Source of the DNA: Chlamydiota bacterium
GTDB taxonomy: Bacteria > Chlamydiota > Chlamydiia > Chlamydiales > JABDDJ01
Direction: 5' to 3'
Length of the DNA: 59,201 nucleotides
Assembly (NCBI GenBank): GCA_013287645.1
Contig: JABDDJ010000009.1
Location: 1 to 59,201 of the forward strand
Each line of letters opens with the position of its first letter. Positions within the stretch are counted from its first letter, which is position 1. Position numbers and translations under genes: made by a program. Positions 51,418 to 58,973 of the stretch are shown one piece after another. Under the pieces are notes generated by a model. It had not been told where the DNA came from and ran no database searches. It was given only the letters and a program-made list of their open reading frames with translations.

Positions 51418-52322
51418 TTATTTTTATAAGCTTTGTGCTAAGCCAAAACCTATTTTCTGCACCTATTTTTTGGGGATTTGGGCTAGAGGGATATCCTATT
51501 TTAGAGCCAAGAATACAAGAACTGATTCAACAAACAACTTTACAACCACAACTCATCTCTTTCTACTTACAGTGGCCCAAACTACCTCAAGATAAACAAG
51601 AATCCCCTACATTAACTCTAGAGTCCATTTGGAAATATGGAGCAGTTCCCTGCATGACTTGGGAACCCACCAATATACCAGCCGAACAGATCTTGAATGG
51701 AAACTATGATATTTATATTACTAATATGGCACAGACCATCAAATCCTTTGCAAAGCCAATGATGATGCGATTTGCTCATGAAATGAACCTTAAGGCATAC
51801 CATTGGGGAACAGATAAAGAGCATTACGATTCACATAGTCCAGAAACTTATGTGAAATTATTTAAATATGTCGTTGAATTATTCAAAAAAAATCAGGTCA
51901 TTAATGCCCTTTGGGCGTTTTGTCCTAATGTGGATTCTGTTCCTCCAGATAAATGGAATCTGGTATTAAGCTATTATCCAGGAGATGACTACGTCGACCT
52001 TTTGGGCATGGACGGTTATAATTGGGGGACTCCTTCACGTAGCTTCGAAACCATTTTTACACCCATTTATAACCAACTTAAAAAAATGAGTTCCGAGAAA
52101 CCCATTATAGTGTTTGAGACTGCTACAGTAGGTTCAAGCAAAGAAAAAATTCAGTGGATTAATGAAGCCATTGCAACCAGCCAAAAATGGAAACTGCAAG
52201 GTATTATTTGGTTTCAGGTCAACAAAGAGAAAGATTGGCGGCTGCTTCCAACGCCTAATGATGACCTTTCATCAATTAGGAAAGCCACTTCTTCCTCTCA
52301 GGATCGATTTCAACTTTATTGA
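51405..52322 (+). CDS. Secreted GH26-like glycoside hydrolase
   Basis: A 305-residue protein with a signal peptide (about 1-18). The TIM-barrel pattern is that of GH26: the acid/base Glu126 lies in MMMRFAHEMN, WGTDKEHY follows, and the nucleophile Glu238 lies in PIIVFETATVG. GH26 enzymes cut beta-mannans, xylans or beta-glucans. EPS operons usually encode a hydrolase that trims the polymer during export (BcsZ, PgaB, AlgL play this part). It overlaps the synthase gene by 13 bases and has gaggaa before the ATG. If it acts on the product of the locus, a beta-linked glycan is likely (inference). Confidence 0.85.
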   Translation: MFRLIIFISFVLSQNLFSAPIFWGFGLEGYPILEPRIQELIQQTTLQPQLISFYLQWPKLPQDKQESPTLTLESIWKYGAVPCMTWEPTNIPAEQILNGNYDIYITNMAQTIKSFAKPMMMRFAHEMNLKAYHWGTDKEHYDSHSPETYVKLFKYVVELFKKNQVINALWAFCPNVDSVPPDKWNLVLSYYPGDDYVDLLGMDGYNWGTPSRSFETIFTPIYNQLKKMSSEKPIIVFETATVGSSKEKIQWINEAIATSQKWKLQGIIWFQVNKEKDWRLLPTPNDDLSSIRKATSSSQDRFQLY

Positions 52323-52345
52323 ACGAGCGAAGCGAGTTCAATAAA
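52315..52345. terminator. Shared hairpin between EPS operon and signalling operon
   Basis: The 10-base arms tttattgaac (52315-52324) and gttcaataaa (52336-52345) enclose a GC-rich core that carries the palindromic word gaacgagcgaagcgagttc. It includes the hydrolase stop codon and ends one base before the stop of the convergent STAS gene. A T-run lies further on, at about 52358, on the plus strand. A near-copy of the core is at 186-204. Confidence 0.6.
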
Positions 52346-52346
52346 C

Positions 52347-54689
52347 TTATACTATAATTTTTTGGCTAGGGAGAAGGATGTTTTTTTCGAAGGCTGTGAG
52401 TGCTTGTGGAATAAGCTTCTCGGCTGTAGTTTCGGTAGGCGAGAATGCGAGAGCTAGGGCTGAGAAGGTTGTGAAAACGACTTCTTCTGCTTTATAGCTA
52501 ATTTTATACTCCGTCTCTTCTATAAATTTATCTAGAAGGGGTTCAAGTTTTTGTAATGAGATTCCTGAAAAGTAAAAAGCGAAACGTCCTTCACCTAAAT
52601 AACCTCTAAGGGTATCGTGAGTAATATACTGATTCAAAAGGTTTTCGCAAGATATGAGATACTCTTCAATAATATGTCGTCCTGCCATTTTTATATTCTT
52701 ATAATCCACACTTCCAAAAATAACTAAGAAATGATTTTTGCTTTGATCGCTGCTACTATTCAATAGATTTTGTAAGGTAGTCTGAAATTTGTGCTGTGGG
52801 AGTAATGAAGAGAAGATCTTCTCCATTGATTCAGCGGGTATGGCTGAGTATTGAGCTAACTTGGCAATTTTTTGTTGTAATAAGGTTTTTTCTAAAGGCT
52901 TACTCCATATGTCATCGTAATCTTCCTGATGATTTCTACGTAATTCTGACACATCTTTATAAGTACCTGTAATGATAATAACTTTTAGCTTTTCATAACG
53001 GATATCTGTACGCAATGTTTTTAACAATGACCATCCATCATAATTGGGCATTTGAATATCTAATAAGAGAAGATTGGGTTGGAATTGGTATAATGTATCT
53101 AAGATTTTTGTCTCATCGGACTGTATCATCACAGTTATATTAACTTCCTCTAAAGCGCTCGCTATAGCTTGACAAACGTCTATATCATCATCGACGATAA
53201 GCACTTTATAGGATGATTTAGTCTTGTGAATGGTAAATTTCTCAAGAAGTTGCTCTATATTCTTTAAAGAGACGGGCTTTTTTAGAATAAAGTCTATGCC
53301 TTCTTTTGATGCTTTTAAATTATCTTCTAGACTTTCTTCTTCTACAATCAAACCAAATTTAACATTTGTACTACTCATAATATTTTTAAATGCATGGACG
53401 ATATCGAATCCTTTGACAAGGCTTCCAGGAAATGATTTTTCAACGATCAACGATTCTGGACGATAAGAAAGGCTTTTTAGATGGTCAAGAGCTGTCTCAG
53501 GATTACTTTCAAATTCCAATGAGATTTGTGTCTCCTCAATAGCATGTTGAAAGGTATTAATTAGATTTAGATCTTGAGTAATTAAAAAAATACGTCCGGT
53601 CGAAATTGGCTGAATCGCGACATTTTTTTGGCTTAAGTCACGATGGAGAGGAACGCTAAAATAAAATTTTAAAGTTTTGAAAAACTGTTGGATTTCGGAG
53701 AATAATTCAGGGCCGTAGCTATTTTTCTCGAGTGCTTCGTCAAGCTGTCCCTCCATCTTCTTGCAACCTTCTCCAGCTTTGACATATCCATAAGAGCCAG
53801 CACTTCCGGCTATTTTATGAACAGCTTGTCTAAGGTTTTGTACTGTCTCTTTTGAGGGGGAGTTAAGCAGCGCTTCTATCAAAGTTTCGATATTTTGCAA
53901 TTTTTCGGGCAACGAGGCTTTGTATTCGTTAAAGAGCTTTTCAGGTAATGGTAGGGTGGGTGTATCTGATTTAGTCTTTATCCCTACAATCTCGTGAATA
54001 AGTGTCTCGGCTTCATCATTTTGCAGGGGCAGTTCTAGGATATGAGAAATGCCATATTTGGTTTTTAATTGAGCAGCTTCAGCTATTTTTTGCGTACTGC
54101 TCATCAAAGCTATGAGAGGGATATTTTTGCCTTTGAATAGCTTTTCTAATGTTTTTGTAAGTTCTGGAGTAATAAACACTTCTTCAATAATAAGCGCTGT
54201 ACCCTCTTGATGGGTAAAGATCTCTTCCAGATAAGCTAAGGAGTTAGCAAATACGAAGTTAACTATTCCAAAACCATGTTTACGCAATAGCTCATAGGTT
54301 TGAGCATTGTTTCCAAGATACATAATTGCTTTTCTTTCCACCGTTTCAGGAGAAAGTGATTCAATGGCTTTTTTTTCAGTAGCAAAGAGTGGAAAGAGTA
54401 GATTGACGTGAGTAAGTAAAAGAATTTCTTCAATTTTGCTTTGAGGGCAGCACAATGCAAACTTTCCTTCGGTATAAGACAATGTCTTAAGACCAACGTT
54501 GACTAAAGTCCCCACTCCACTGCTATCTAGACTTGTTATTTTAGAAAGATCTAAGAGTATATGACGATGACCTTCGCTTAAGATATCCATGAATTTCGAT
54601 TTAAATTCAGTGCATTGGGAATAGCCAAGTTGATTATCTAAAGGTTTAACGATAAGAAATTTGTCTGTTTTTTTAAGTTCAAATTCCAT
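52347..54689 (-). CDS. STAS-HPt-receiver hybrid with degenerate GGDEF domain
   Basis: A 780-residue regulator. In order: a STAS domain (about 1-110) with LDSSGVG and the phosphorylatable Ser57; a degenerate receiver-like segment (about 120-235); an HPt domain (about 245-345) with His291 in AVHKIAGSAGSYG; a second degenerate receiver (about 365-485); a complete receiver (about 494-612) with Asp500-502, Asp544, Thr574 and Lys597; and a C-terminal nucleotide-cyclase-like domain (about 625-780) in which the GGDEF signature reads GEGRF (699-703). Loss of the GG(D/E)EF motif makes diguanylate cyclase activity unlikely. It follows the PAS kinase gene by one base. It probably ends a phosphorelay and could act through protein contacts. 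Confidence 0.82.
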   Translation of the reverse strand: MEFELKKTDKFLIVKPLDNQLGYSQCTEFKSKFMDILSEGHRHILLDLSKITSLDSSGVGTLVNVGLKTLSYTEGKFALCCPQSKIEEILLLTHVNLLFPLFATEKKAIESLSPETVERKAIMYLGNNAQTYELLRKHGFGIVNFVFANSLAYLEEIFTHQEGTALIIEEVFITPELTKTLEKLFKGKNIPLIALMSSTQKIAEAAQLKTKYGISHILELPLQNDEAETLIHEIVGIKTKSDTPTLPLPEKLFNEYKASLPEKLQNIETLIEALLNSPSKETVQNLRQAVHKIAGSAGSYGYVKAGEGCKKMEGQLDEALEKNSYGPELFSEIQQFFKTLKFYFSVPLHRDLSQKNVAIQPISTGRIFLITQDLNLINTFQHAIEETQISLEFESNPETALDHLKSLSYRPESLIVEKSFPGSLVKGFDIVHAFKNIMSSTNVKFGLIVEEESLEDNLKASKEGIDFILKKPVSLKNIEQLLEKFTIHKTKSSYKVLIVDDDIDVCQAIASALEEVNITVMIQSDETKILDTLYQFQPNLLLLDIQMPNYDGWSLLKTLRTDIRYEKLKVIIITGTYKDVSELRRNHQEDYDDIWSKPLEKTLLQQKIAKLAQYSAIPAESMEKIFSSLLPQHKFQTTLQNLLNSSSDQSKNHFLVIFGSVDYKNIKMAGRHIIEEYLISCENLLNQYITHDTLRGYLGEGRFAFYFSGISLQKLEPLLDKFIEETEYKISYKAEEVVFTTFSALALAFSPTETTAEKLIPQALTAFEKNILLPSQKIIV

Positions 54690-54690
54690 G

Positions 54691-56817
54691 TCATTCTCTT
54701 AGTTCTTTAATATCTAAATAAAAGGTGGAGCCTTCTCCTTCAACTGAGTTAAAACCAATATTTCCTTCTAAGGTTTGCATAATCATCTTTGCAATACTTA
54801 AACCTAATCCTGTTCCACCTTTTTGTCGAATATCTGACGAGTCTAATTGCATAAACTTTTGGAAAAGTTTGGGATGAAAGTCTTTTGGTATTCCCGGTCC
54901 ATGATCGATGACACTAATTCTTACAATACTTCCTTTTTTTTCTAGTTTTACTACAACGGTTTCCCCTTTGGGTGAAAATTTGATAGCGTTGGAGAGCAAA
55001 ATGGTGATGACTTGGGTCAATAGTCTTTGATCAGTCACTACTTTAAAGGTATTGAAGGGCTGGTCTAGAATAAGATTAACATCAAATTTATCAGCATAGA
55101 GTCGATTTAACTCAACAACAGCAGGTATAAGTTCTACCAGATCGATAGTTTCTAAATTGCAGATGATTTTTCCAGATTCTATTTTTTCGATGGTTAATAT
55201 GTCGTTCACAAGCGCAATCAGCCGTTCACTATTGCGATAAGCTATTTCGAGAAGCTGTTTAGTGAGTGGATAGACTTCTCCGCCTCTTCCACCTAAGATA
55301 AGGCCAATGGCTCCATGGATAGATGTCAATGGTGTACGCAGCTCATGGCTTACGGTAGAAATGAATTCATTTTTCATTTTACTGAGTTTCTCTCGTTCAG
55401 TGATGTCACGGGTGATAAAAATAAAGTTGGCATTGCCTTCAATATTCATCAAACTGATCGATATTTCGGCGGGAAATATTTCACCGTTCATGCGTTTGCA
55501 TCTGATTTCGTAATAGTTTTCAACGAGTTCTTTACTAATTTTTAATTCTTCTGCTTCTTGCAAACTGACGAGCATGCGCACGTTTTTTCCAATTATAAAT
55601 TCTGAAGAATAACCGAAGATGTCACAGGAAGCTTTGTTAAAAGATAATATTGTTCCATCTTCTTCAGCAGTAACAATGCTTATCATTGCGTTGTCAACGA
55701 GAGTACGAAATCTTTGTTCGCTTTCTCTTAATTTTGTTTCGACACTCTTTCTATCAGTAATATCTCTAATCGCTGCGGATACTAGTATGCCTTCCTCCGT
55801 TTCAAGGGGGCTTAAACTAATTTCAACAGGAAATTGCTTTCCACTTTTCATTTTACCAAATAGTTCTAACCCGACGCCCATTCCGCGTACTTTAGGTTCT
55901 TGGAAGTAACTATTTCGGTGCGATTCATGAATTTTTTTAAAGTGATCAGGAATAAGTATTTCGACAGATTGATTAATCATTTCGTTGCGAGTGTAGCCAA
56001 ATAACCTTTCTGCTTGAGAATTAATAAGTTGTATCACACCCCTGTTGTCCACAATAACAGTTGCATCGGGGGCTGATTCGAGAAGATCTTTAAATTTTTT
56101 CTCAGCTTTTTTTCTTTCAGTGACGTCTCTGACGGCCGCGGAGACATAGGTTGTATCTTCGACAATAAAGGGGCTTAAACTAATCTCGACAGGAAATTCT
56201 GAATTGTCCTTTCTTTTTCCAAATAATTCTAGGCCTTGACCCATTTCTCTAACTTTAGGAGCTTTGAAAAATCCTTCTCGATGGTGTTCATGGACGTCGT
56301 TAAAGCGTTGTGGAATGAGTAATTCAATGGGTTGACCAATTAATTCTTCTCTATCATATCTAAATAATTTAATTGTTTGTGCGTTAACTAGTACAATTTG
56401 ACCAAATTTATTTACGACGATAATACCATCAGGAGCAGTTTCAACAATCGCTTCGGCTTTTCTTTGTACTTTAATTTTTTCTGGAAGAATTCTTTCAATG
56501 GAGGAAATTCCGATAACTTTTCCTGAGGGGTCAAGAATAGGAGAATAATTAACAGAAATTAAAACGATATTGTGATTTTTAGTAACTCTTCTGCTATCAA
56601 AATATTTCTGTTCTTCTTTAAAAAGAATTTTTTCTTTAATTGTCTCGAATGAATGTAATTCAGACTCTGGCAAAAGCAAAGAAAAATTTTTTCCTACTAT
56701 TTCATTTTTTTCCCATCTGTACTCTTTAGTTAGAGCAGCATTGCAATAGATGATTTTGCCTTCTAGATCGATGCCTATGATTACATCATTCGCTGTATCG
56801 ATCAGAGCATCATACAT
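54691..56817 (-). CDS. Soluble multi-PAS sensor histidine kinase
   Basis: A 708-residue cytosolic kinase with no membrane helix. Four PAS domains (about 1-115, 122-236, 242-356, 365-478) are followed by the dimerisation domain with His491 in FISTVSHELRTPL and an ATPase domain with N610, DHGPGIP (638-644) and GGTGLGLS. PAS2 and PAS3 share long identical stretches (GLELFGK, FPVEISLSP), so they arose by duplication. It has no receiver of its own. The signal sensed is unknown; PAS domains often bind haem, flavin or small metabolites. It lies 9 bases after the response regulator and one base before the STAS hybrid. Confidence 0.92.
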   Translation of the reverse strand: MYDALIDTANDVIIGIDLEGKIIYCNAALTKEYRWEKNEIVGKNFSLLLPESELHSFETIKEKILFKEEQKYFDSRRVTKNHNIVLISVNYSPILDPSGKVIGISSIERILPEKIKVQRKAEAIVETAPDGIIVVNKFGQIVLVNAQTIKLFRYDREELIGQPIELLIPQRFNDVHEHHREGFFKAPKVREMGQGLELFGKRKDNSEFPVEISLSPFIVEDTTYVSAAVRDVTERKKAEKKFKDLLESAPDATVIVDNRGVIQLINSQAERLFGYTRNEMINQSVEILIPDHFKKIHESHRNSYFQEPKVRGMGVGLELFGKMKSGKQFPVEISLSPLETEEGILVSAAIRDITDRKSVETKLRESEQRFRTLVDNAMISIVTAEEDGTILSFNKASCDIFGYSSEFIIGKNVRMLVSLQEAEELKISKELVENYYEIRCKRMNGEIFPAEISISLMNIEGNANFIFITRDITEREKLSKMKNEFISTVSHELRTPLTSIHGAIGLILGGRGGEVYPLTKQLLEIAYRNSERLIALVNDILTIEKIESGKIICNLETIDLVELIPAVVELNRLYADKFDVNLILDQPFNTFKVVTDQRLLTQVITILLSNAIKFSPKGETVVVKLEKKGSIVRISVIDHGPGIPKDFHPKLFQKFMQLDSSDIRQKGGTGLGLSIAKMIMQTLEGNIGFNSVEGEGSTFYLDIKELRE

Positions 56818-56826
56818 GAGGCTATC

Positions 56827-57270
56827 TTACTTATTAGTGGGTTTGAATGTAGATCCTTGAATAAAGTCCATGGTAGTTTGGGTATTCTTTAACATGTTTT
56901 TCCAGATTTCGAGGACAGTTTCCGATAATGTTAAGGGATCAAAGGGCTTGGGAATAACATCTAAAACCCCCATTTTTTTATAGGATTTCACTTCGTTCTC
57001 CTGAATTTTTGCAGTAATAAAAACGACAGGGATAAAACCAGCATCTGGGATCTGTTTTAGATTTTTTAGTGTTGTAGGCCCATCCATATTTGGCATCATG
57101 ACATCTAAGAGGATTAACTGTGGCTTGACGTGGAGAACTTTCTGCAATGCCTCTTCTCCCGAGCTACAGACAGTGACACGAAATCCGCCGATTGAAGAGA
57201 GTGCTAACCTAGCAATCTCTTGAATGTCAGTATCATCTTCTACAAGAAGGATGCTTTCTAGTTTTTCCAT
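56827..57270 (-). CDS. Single-domain response regulator (CheY-like)
   Basis: A 147-residue receiver domain without an output domain. Acidic pocket Asp12-Asp13, phosphoacceptor Asp56 in LILLDVMMPNMDG, Thr86 and Lys108 (KPF) are all present, so phosphorylation is expected. The C-terminal tail of about 20 residues has no known fold. It is the first gene of the three-gene signalling operon and probably accepts phosphate from the PAS kinase and passes it to the HPt domain of the STAS hybrid (inference from operon content). Confidence 0.9.
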   Translation of the reverse strand: MEKLESILLVEDDTDIQEIARLALSSIGGFRVTVCSSGEEALQKVLHVKPQLILLDVMMPNMDGPTTLKNLKQIPDAGFIPVVFITAKIQENEVKSYKKMGVLDVIPKPFDPLTLSETVLEIWKNMLKNTQTTMDFIQGSTFKPTNK

Positions 57271-57297
57271 AAAAAATCTACTATTTATTTTTTCTGG

Positions 57298-57326
57298 ATA
57301 CTAGAACGATAAACTGTTTTTTTCAA
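57298..57326 (-). promoter_or_regulatory. Probable promoter of the signalling operon
   Basis: On the minus strand, TTGAAA (57326-57321) and TAGTAT (57303-57298) are 17 bases apart. The -35 box overlaps the gnd stop codon, and the operon start codon is 28 bases further on. Confidence 0.45.
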
Positions 57327-58774
57327 GCATTATAAGAACTAGCACTTACCCCGGAGCCACTACCTATCCAATCCGTATGGAAAAACTTTCCTCGAGGAGT
57401 ATCAATCCGCTCGTAAGTATGCGCTCCAAAAAAGTCGCGTAGTGCTTGCAGAAGATTGGCTGGTAAACGCGCACAGCGGTACCCATCATAATAGGCTAAA
57501 GAGGTATTGAAGCAAGGGGTAGGTACACCCATTTCCGCTGCAGTACCTACAGTTGAGCGCCACCCTTTCTGACATTCAGCGATCTCTTGGCTAAAGTATT
57601 GGTCTAAGAGTAAGTTTTCTAGTTCGGGATTACGAGCATAGGCTTCTTTGATTTTGCCAAGAAATTGACTGCGGATAATGCAGCCTCCACGCCATAAAAG
57701 AGCTACAGCTCCGTAGTTAAGTTTCCATTTATAGTCTTGTGCAGCCTGTCGCATGAGCATAAAGCCTTGAGCATAGCTAACCATTTTAGAGGCGTAGAGA
57801 GCCTGACGCACTTGGTCGATGAAACCGTCGCGATCGCCATGGTAGTTATTTTGGGGGCCTTGTAAGATTTTGCTCGCTTTAACACGTTCATCCTTTAGGG
57901 AAGAGAGGTTACGTGCAAATACGGCTTCGCCGATTAATGTTAACGGCATGCCTAAATCTAACGCATTGATAGCGGTCCATTTTCCGGTTCCCTTCTGGCC
58001 AGCTACGTCTAAAATTTTATCAATTAGCGGCGCGCCATCCTCGTCTTTTTGTTGGAAGACGCGGCTGGTGATTTCGATTAAATAGCTGTTTAACTTTCCT
58101 TCATTCCATGAAGCAAAGATATTTCCCAGCTGGTAGGGCTGAAGATTTAGACCTTGTCGAAGCAGATGATAAGCTTCGCAGATAATTTGAATATCTCCAT
58201 ACTCAATGCCATTATGGATCATCTTGACGTAATGTCCAGCGCCTTCATCGCCTACCCAATCACAGCAAGGTTCGCCAGTATCGGCTTTGGCGGCTATGGC
58301 TTGGAAGATCGGCTTTACAGCAGGCCATGCGTCTGGATTTCCTCCAGGCATGATGGAAGGGCCATAGCGAGCTCCTTCTTCACCGCCGGAGATTCCGGTT
58401 CCGATGAAGAGAATTTTCTTTTCTTTGAGCTCTTTGACACGTCTGTTTGTATCGGTGAAGAGGCTGTTTCCACCATCGATGAGGATATCTCCGGGCTCTA
58501 AATGGGGTAGAAGTTCTTCAATGAGCTCATCGACAGCTTCTCCTGCTTTGACCATCATCATGATGCGGCGTGGCTTTTTGAGACTTTGGATAAATTCTTT
58601 AAGAGTGTGAGCTCCCATCATGGAGGTTCCCTTTGCAGGGCCATTGAGAAAGACATCAACTTTGGAGACAGTGCGGTTAAAGACGATTACTTTGAAGCCA
58701 TGGTCCATCATGTTAAGGGCAAGGTTTTGGCCCATAACAGCCAGACCGATAAGGCCGATGTCAGCAGTTGCCAT
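57323..58774 (-). CDS. gnd: 6-phosphogluconate dehydrogenase
   Basis: A 483-residue enzyme of the pentose phosphate pathway that converts 6-phosphogluconate to ribulose 5-phosphate, giving NADPH. The NADP-binding motif is IGLIGLAVMGQNLALNM near the start. The substrate loop has IDGGNSLFTDTNRR and GTGISGGEEGARYGPSIMPGG, and the catalytic lysine lies in HYVKMIHNGIEYGD. The C-terminal tail RIDTPRGKFFHTDW is complete. The ATG at 58774 follows gaggaa. The open frame continues upstream across the antisense of the tRNA gene, but that part is not coding. As I recall, gnd is present in Chlamydia. Confidence 0.95.
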   Translation of the reverse strand: MATADIGLIGLAVMGQNLALNMMDHGFKVIVFNRTVSKVDVFLNGPAKGTSMMGAHTLKEFIQSLKKPRRIMMMVKAGEAVDELIEELLPHLEPGDILIDGGNSLFTDTNRRVKELKEKKILFIGTGISGGEEGARYGPSIMPGGNPDAWPAVKPIFQAIAAKADTGEPCCDWVGDEGAGHYVKMIHNGIEYGDIQIICEAYHLLRQGLNLQPYQLGNIFASWNEGKLNSYLIEITSRVFQQKDEDGAPLIDKILDVAGQKGTGKWTAINALDLGMPLTLIGEAVFARNLSSLKDERVKASKILQGPQNNYHGDRDGFIDQVRQALYASKMVSYAQGFMLMRQAAQDYKWKLNYGAVALLWRGGCIIRSQFLGKIKEAYARNPELENLLLDQYFSQEIAECQKGWRSTVGTAAEMGVPTPCFNTSLAYYDGYRCARLPANLLQALRDFFGAHTYERIDTPRGKFFHTDWIGSGSGVSASSYNA

Positions 58775-58870
58775 AAATTCCTCATTGGATAAGTTCTTTT
58801 TTGTTAGAGTACTCGAACTGACTAAAAAAGTTGAGTAGAATCGTTTTCTTGTATTATCTTGATTCTCCAC

Positions 58871-58944
58871 GTTCTCGTAGCTCAGGTGGATAGAGCGGTT
58901 GCCTCCTAAGCAACAGGTCGCGCGTTCGACTCGCGCCGAGGACA
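58871..58944 (+). tRNA. tRNA-Arg (anticodon CCT)
   Basis: A complete cloverleaf. The acceptor stem GTTCTCG (58871-58877) pairs with CGAGGAC (58937-58943) with one G-T pair. The D-arm is GCTC...GAGC, the anticodon stem is GTTGC/GCAAC with loop CTCCTAA, and the T-arm is GCGCG-TTCGACT-CGCGC. The anticodon CCT reads AGG (Arg). CCA is not encoded. A promoter-like TTGAGT and TATTAT lie just upstream. It is divergent from gnd. A CGCAAAG-type repeat starts at the base after its 3' end. Confidence 0.95.
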
Positions 58945-58973
58945 ATTAAACGCAAAGACGCAAAGGCGCAAAG
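58945..58973 (+). repeat. CGCAAAG-type repeat, copy 4 (single arm at tRNA/GxxExxY junction)
   Basis: The arm has three 8-base units (acgcaaag, acgcaaag, gcgcaaag) after attaa. It begins directly after the tRNA discriminator base and its last base is followed by the ATG of the GxxExxY gene. No opposite arm is seen up to the window end; it may lie beyond the gene. Confidence 0.88.

Noticed and set aside
52347..54689. Active diguanylate cyclase
   Set aside because: The signature is GEGRF, so the catalytic acidic pair is lost; only a cyclase-like fold can be proposed.
58775..58945. N-terminal extension of gnd by 57 residues
   Set aside because: The open frame runs through the antisense strand of the tRNA-Arg gene, the extra residues are not family-like, and an ATG with a gaggaa site stands at 58774.
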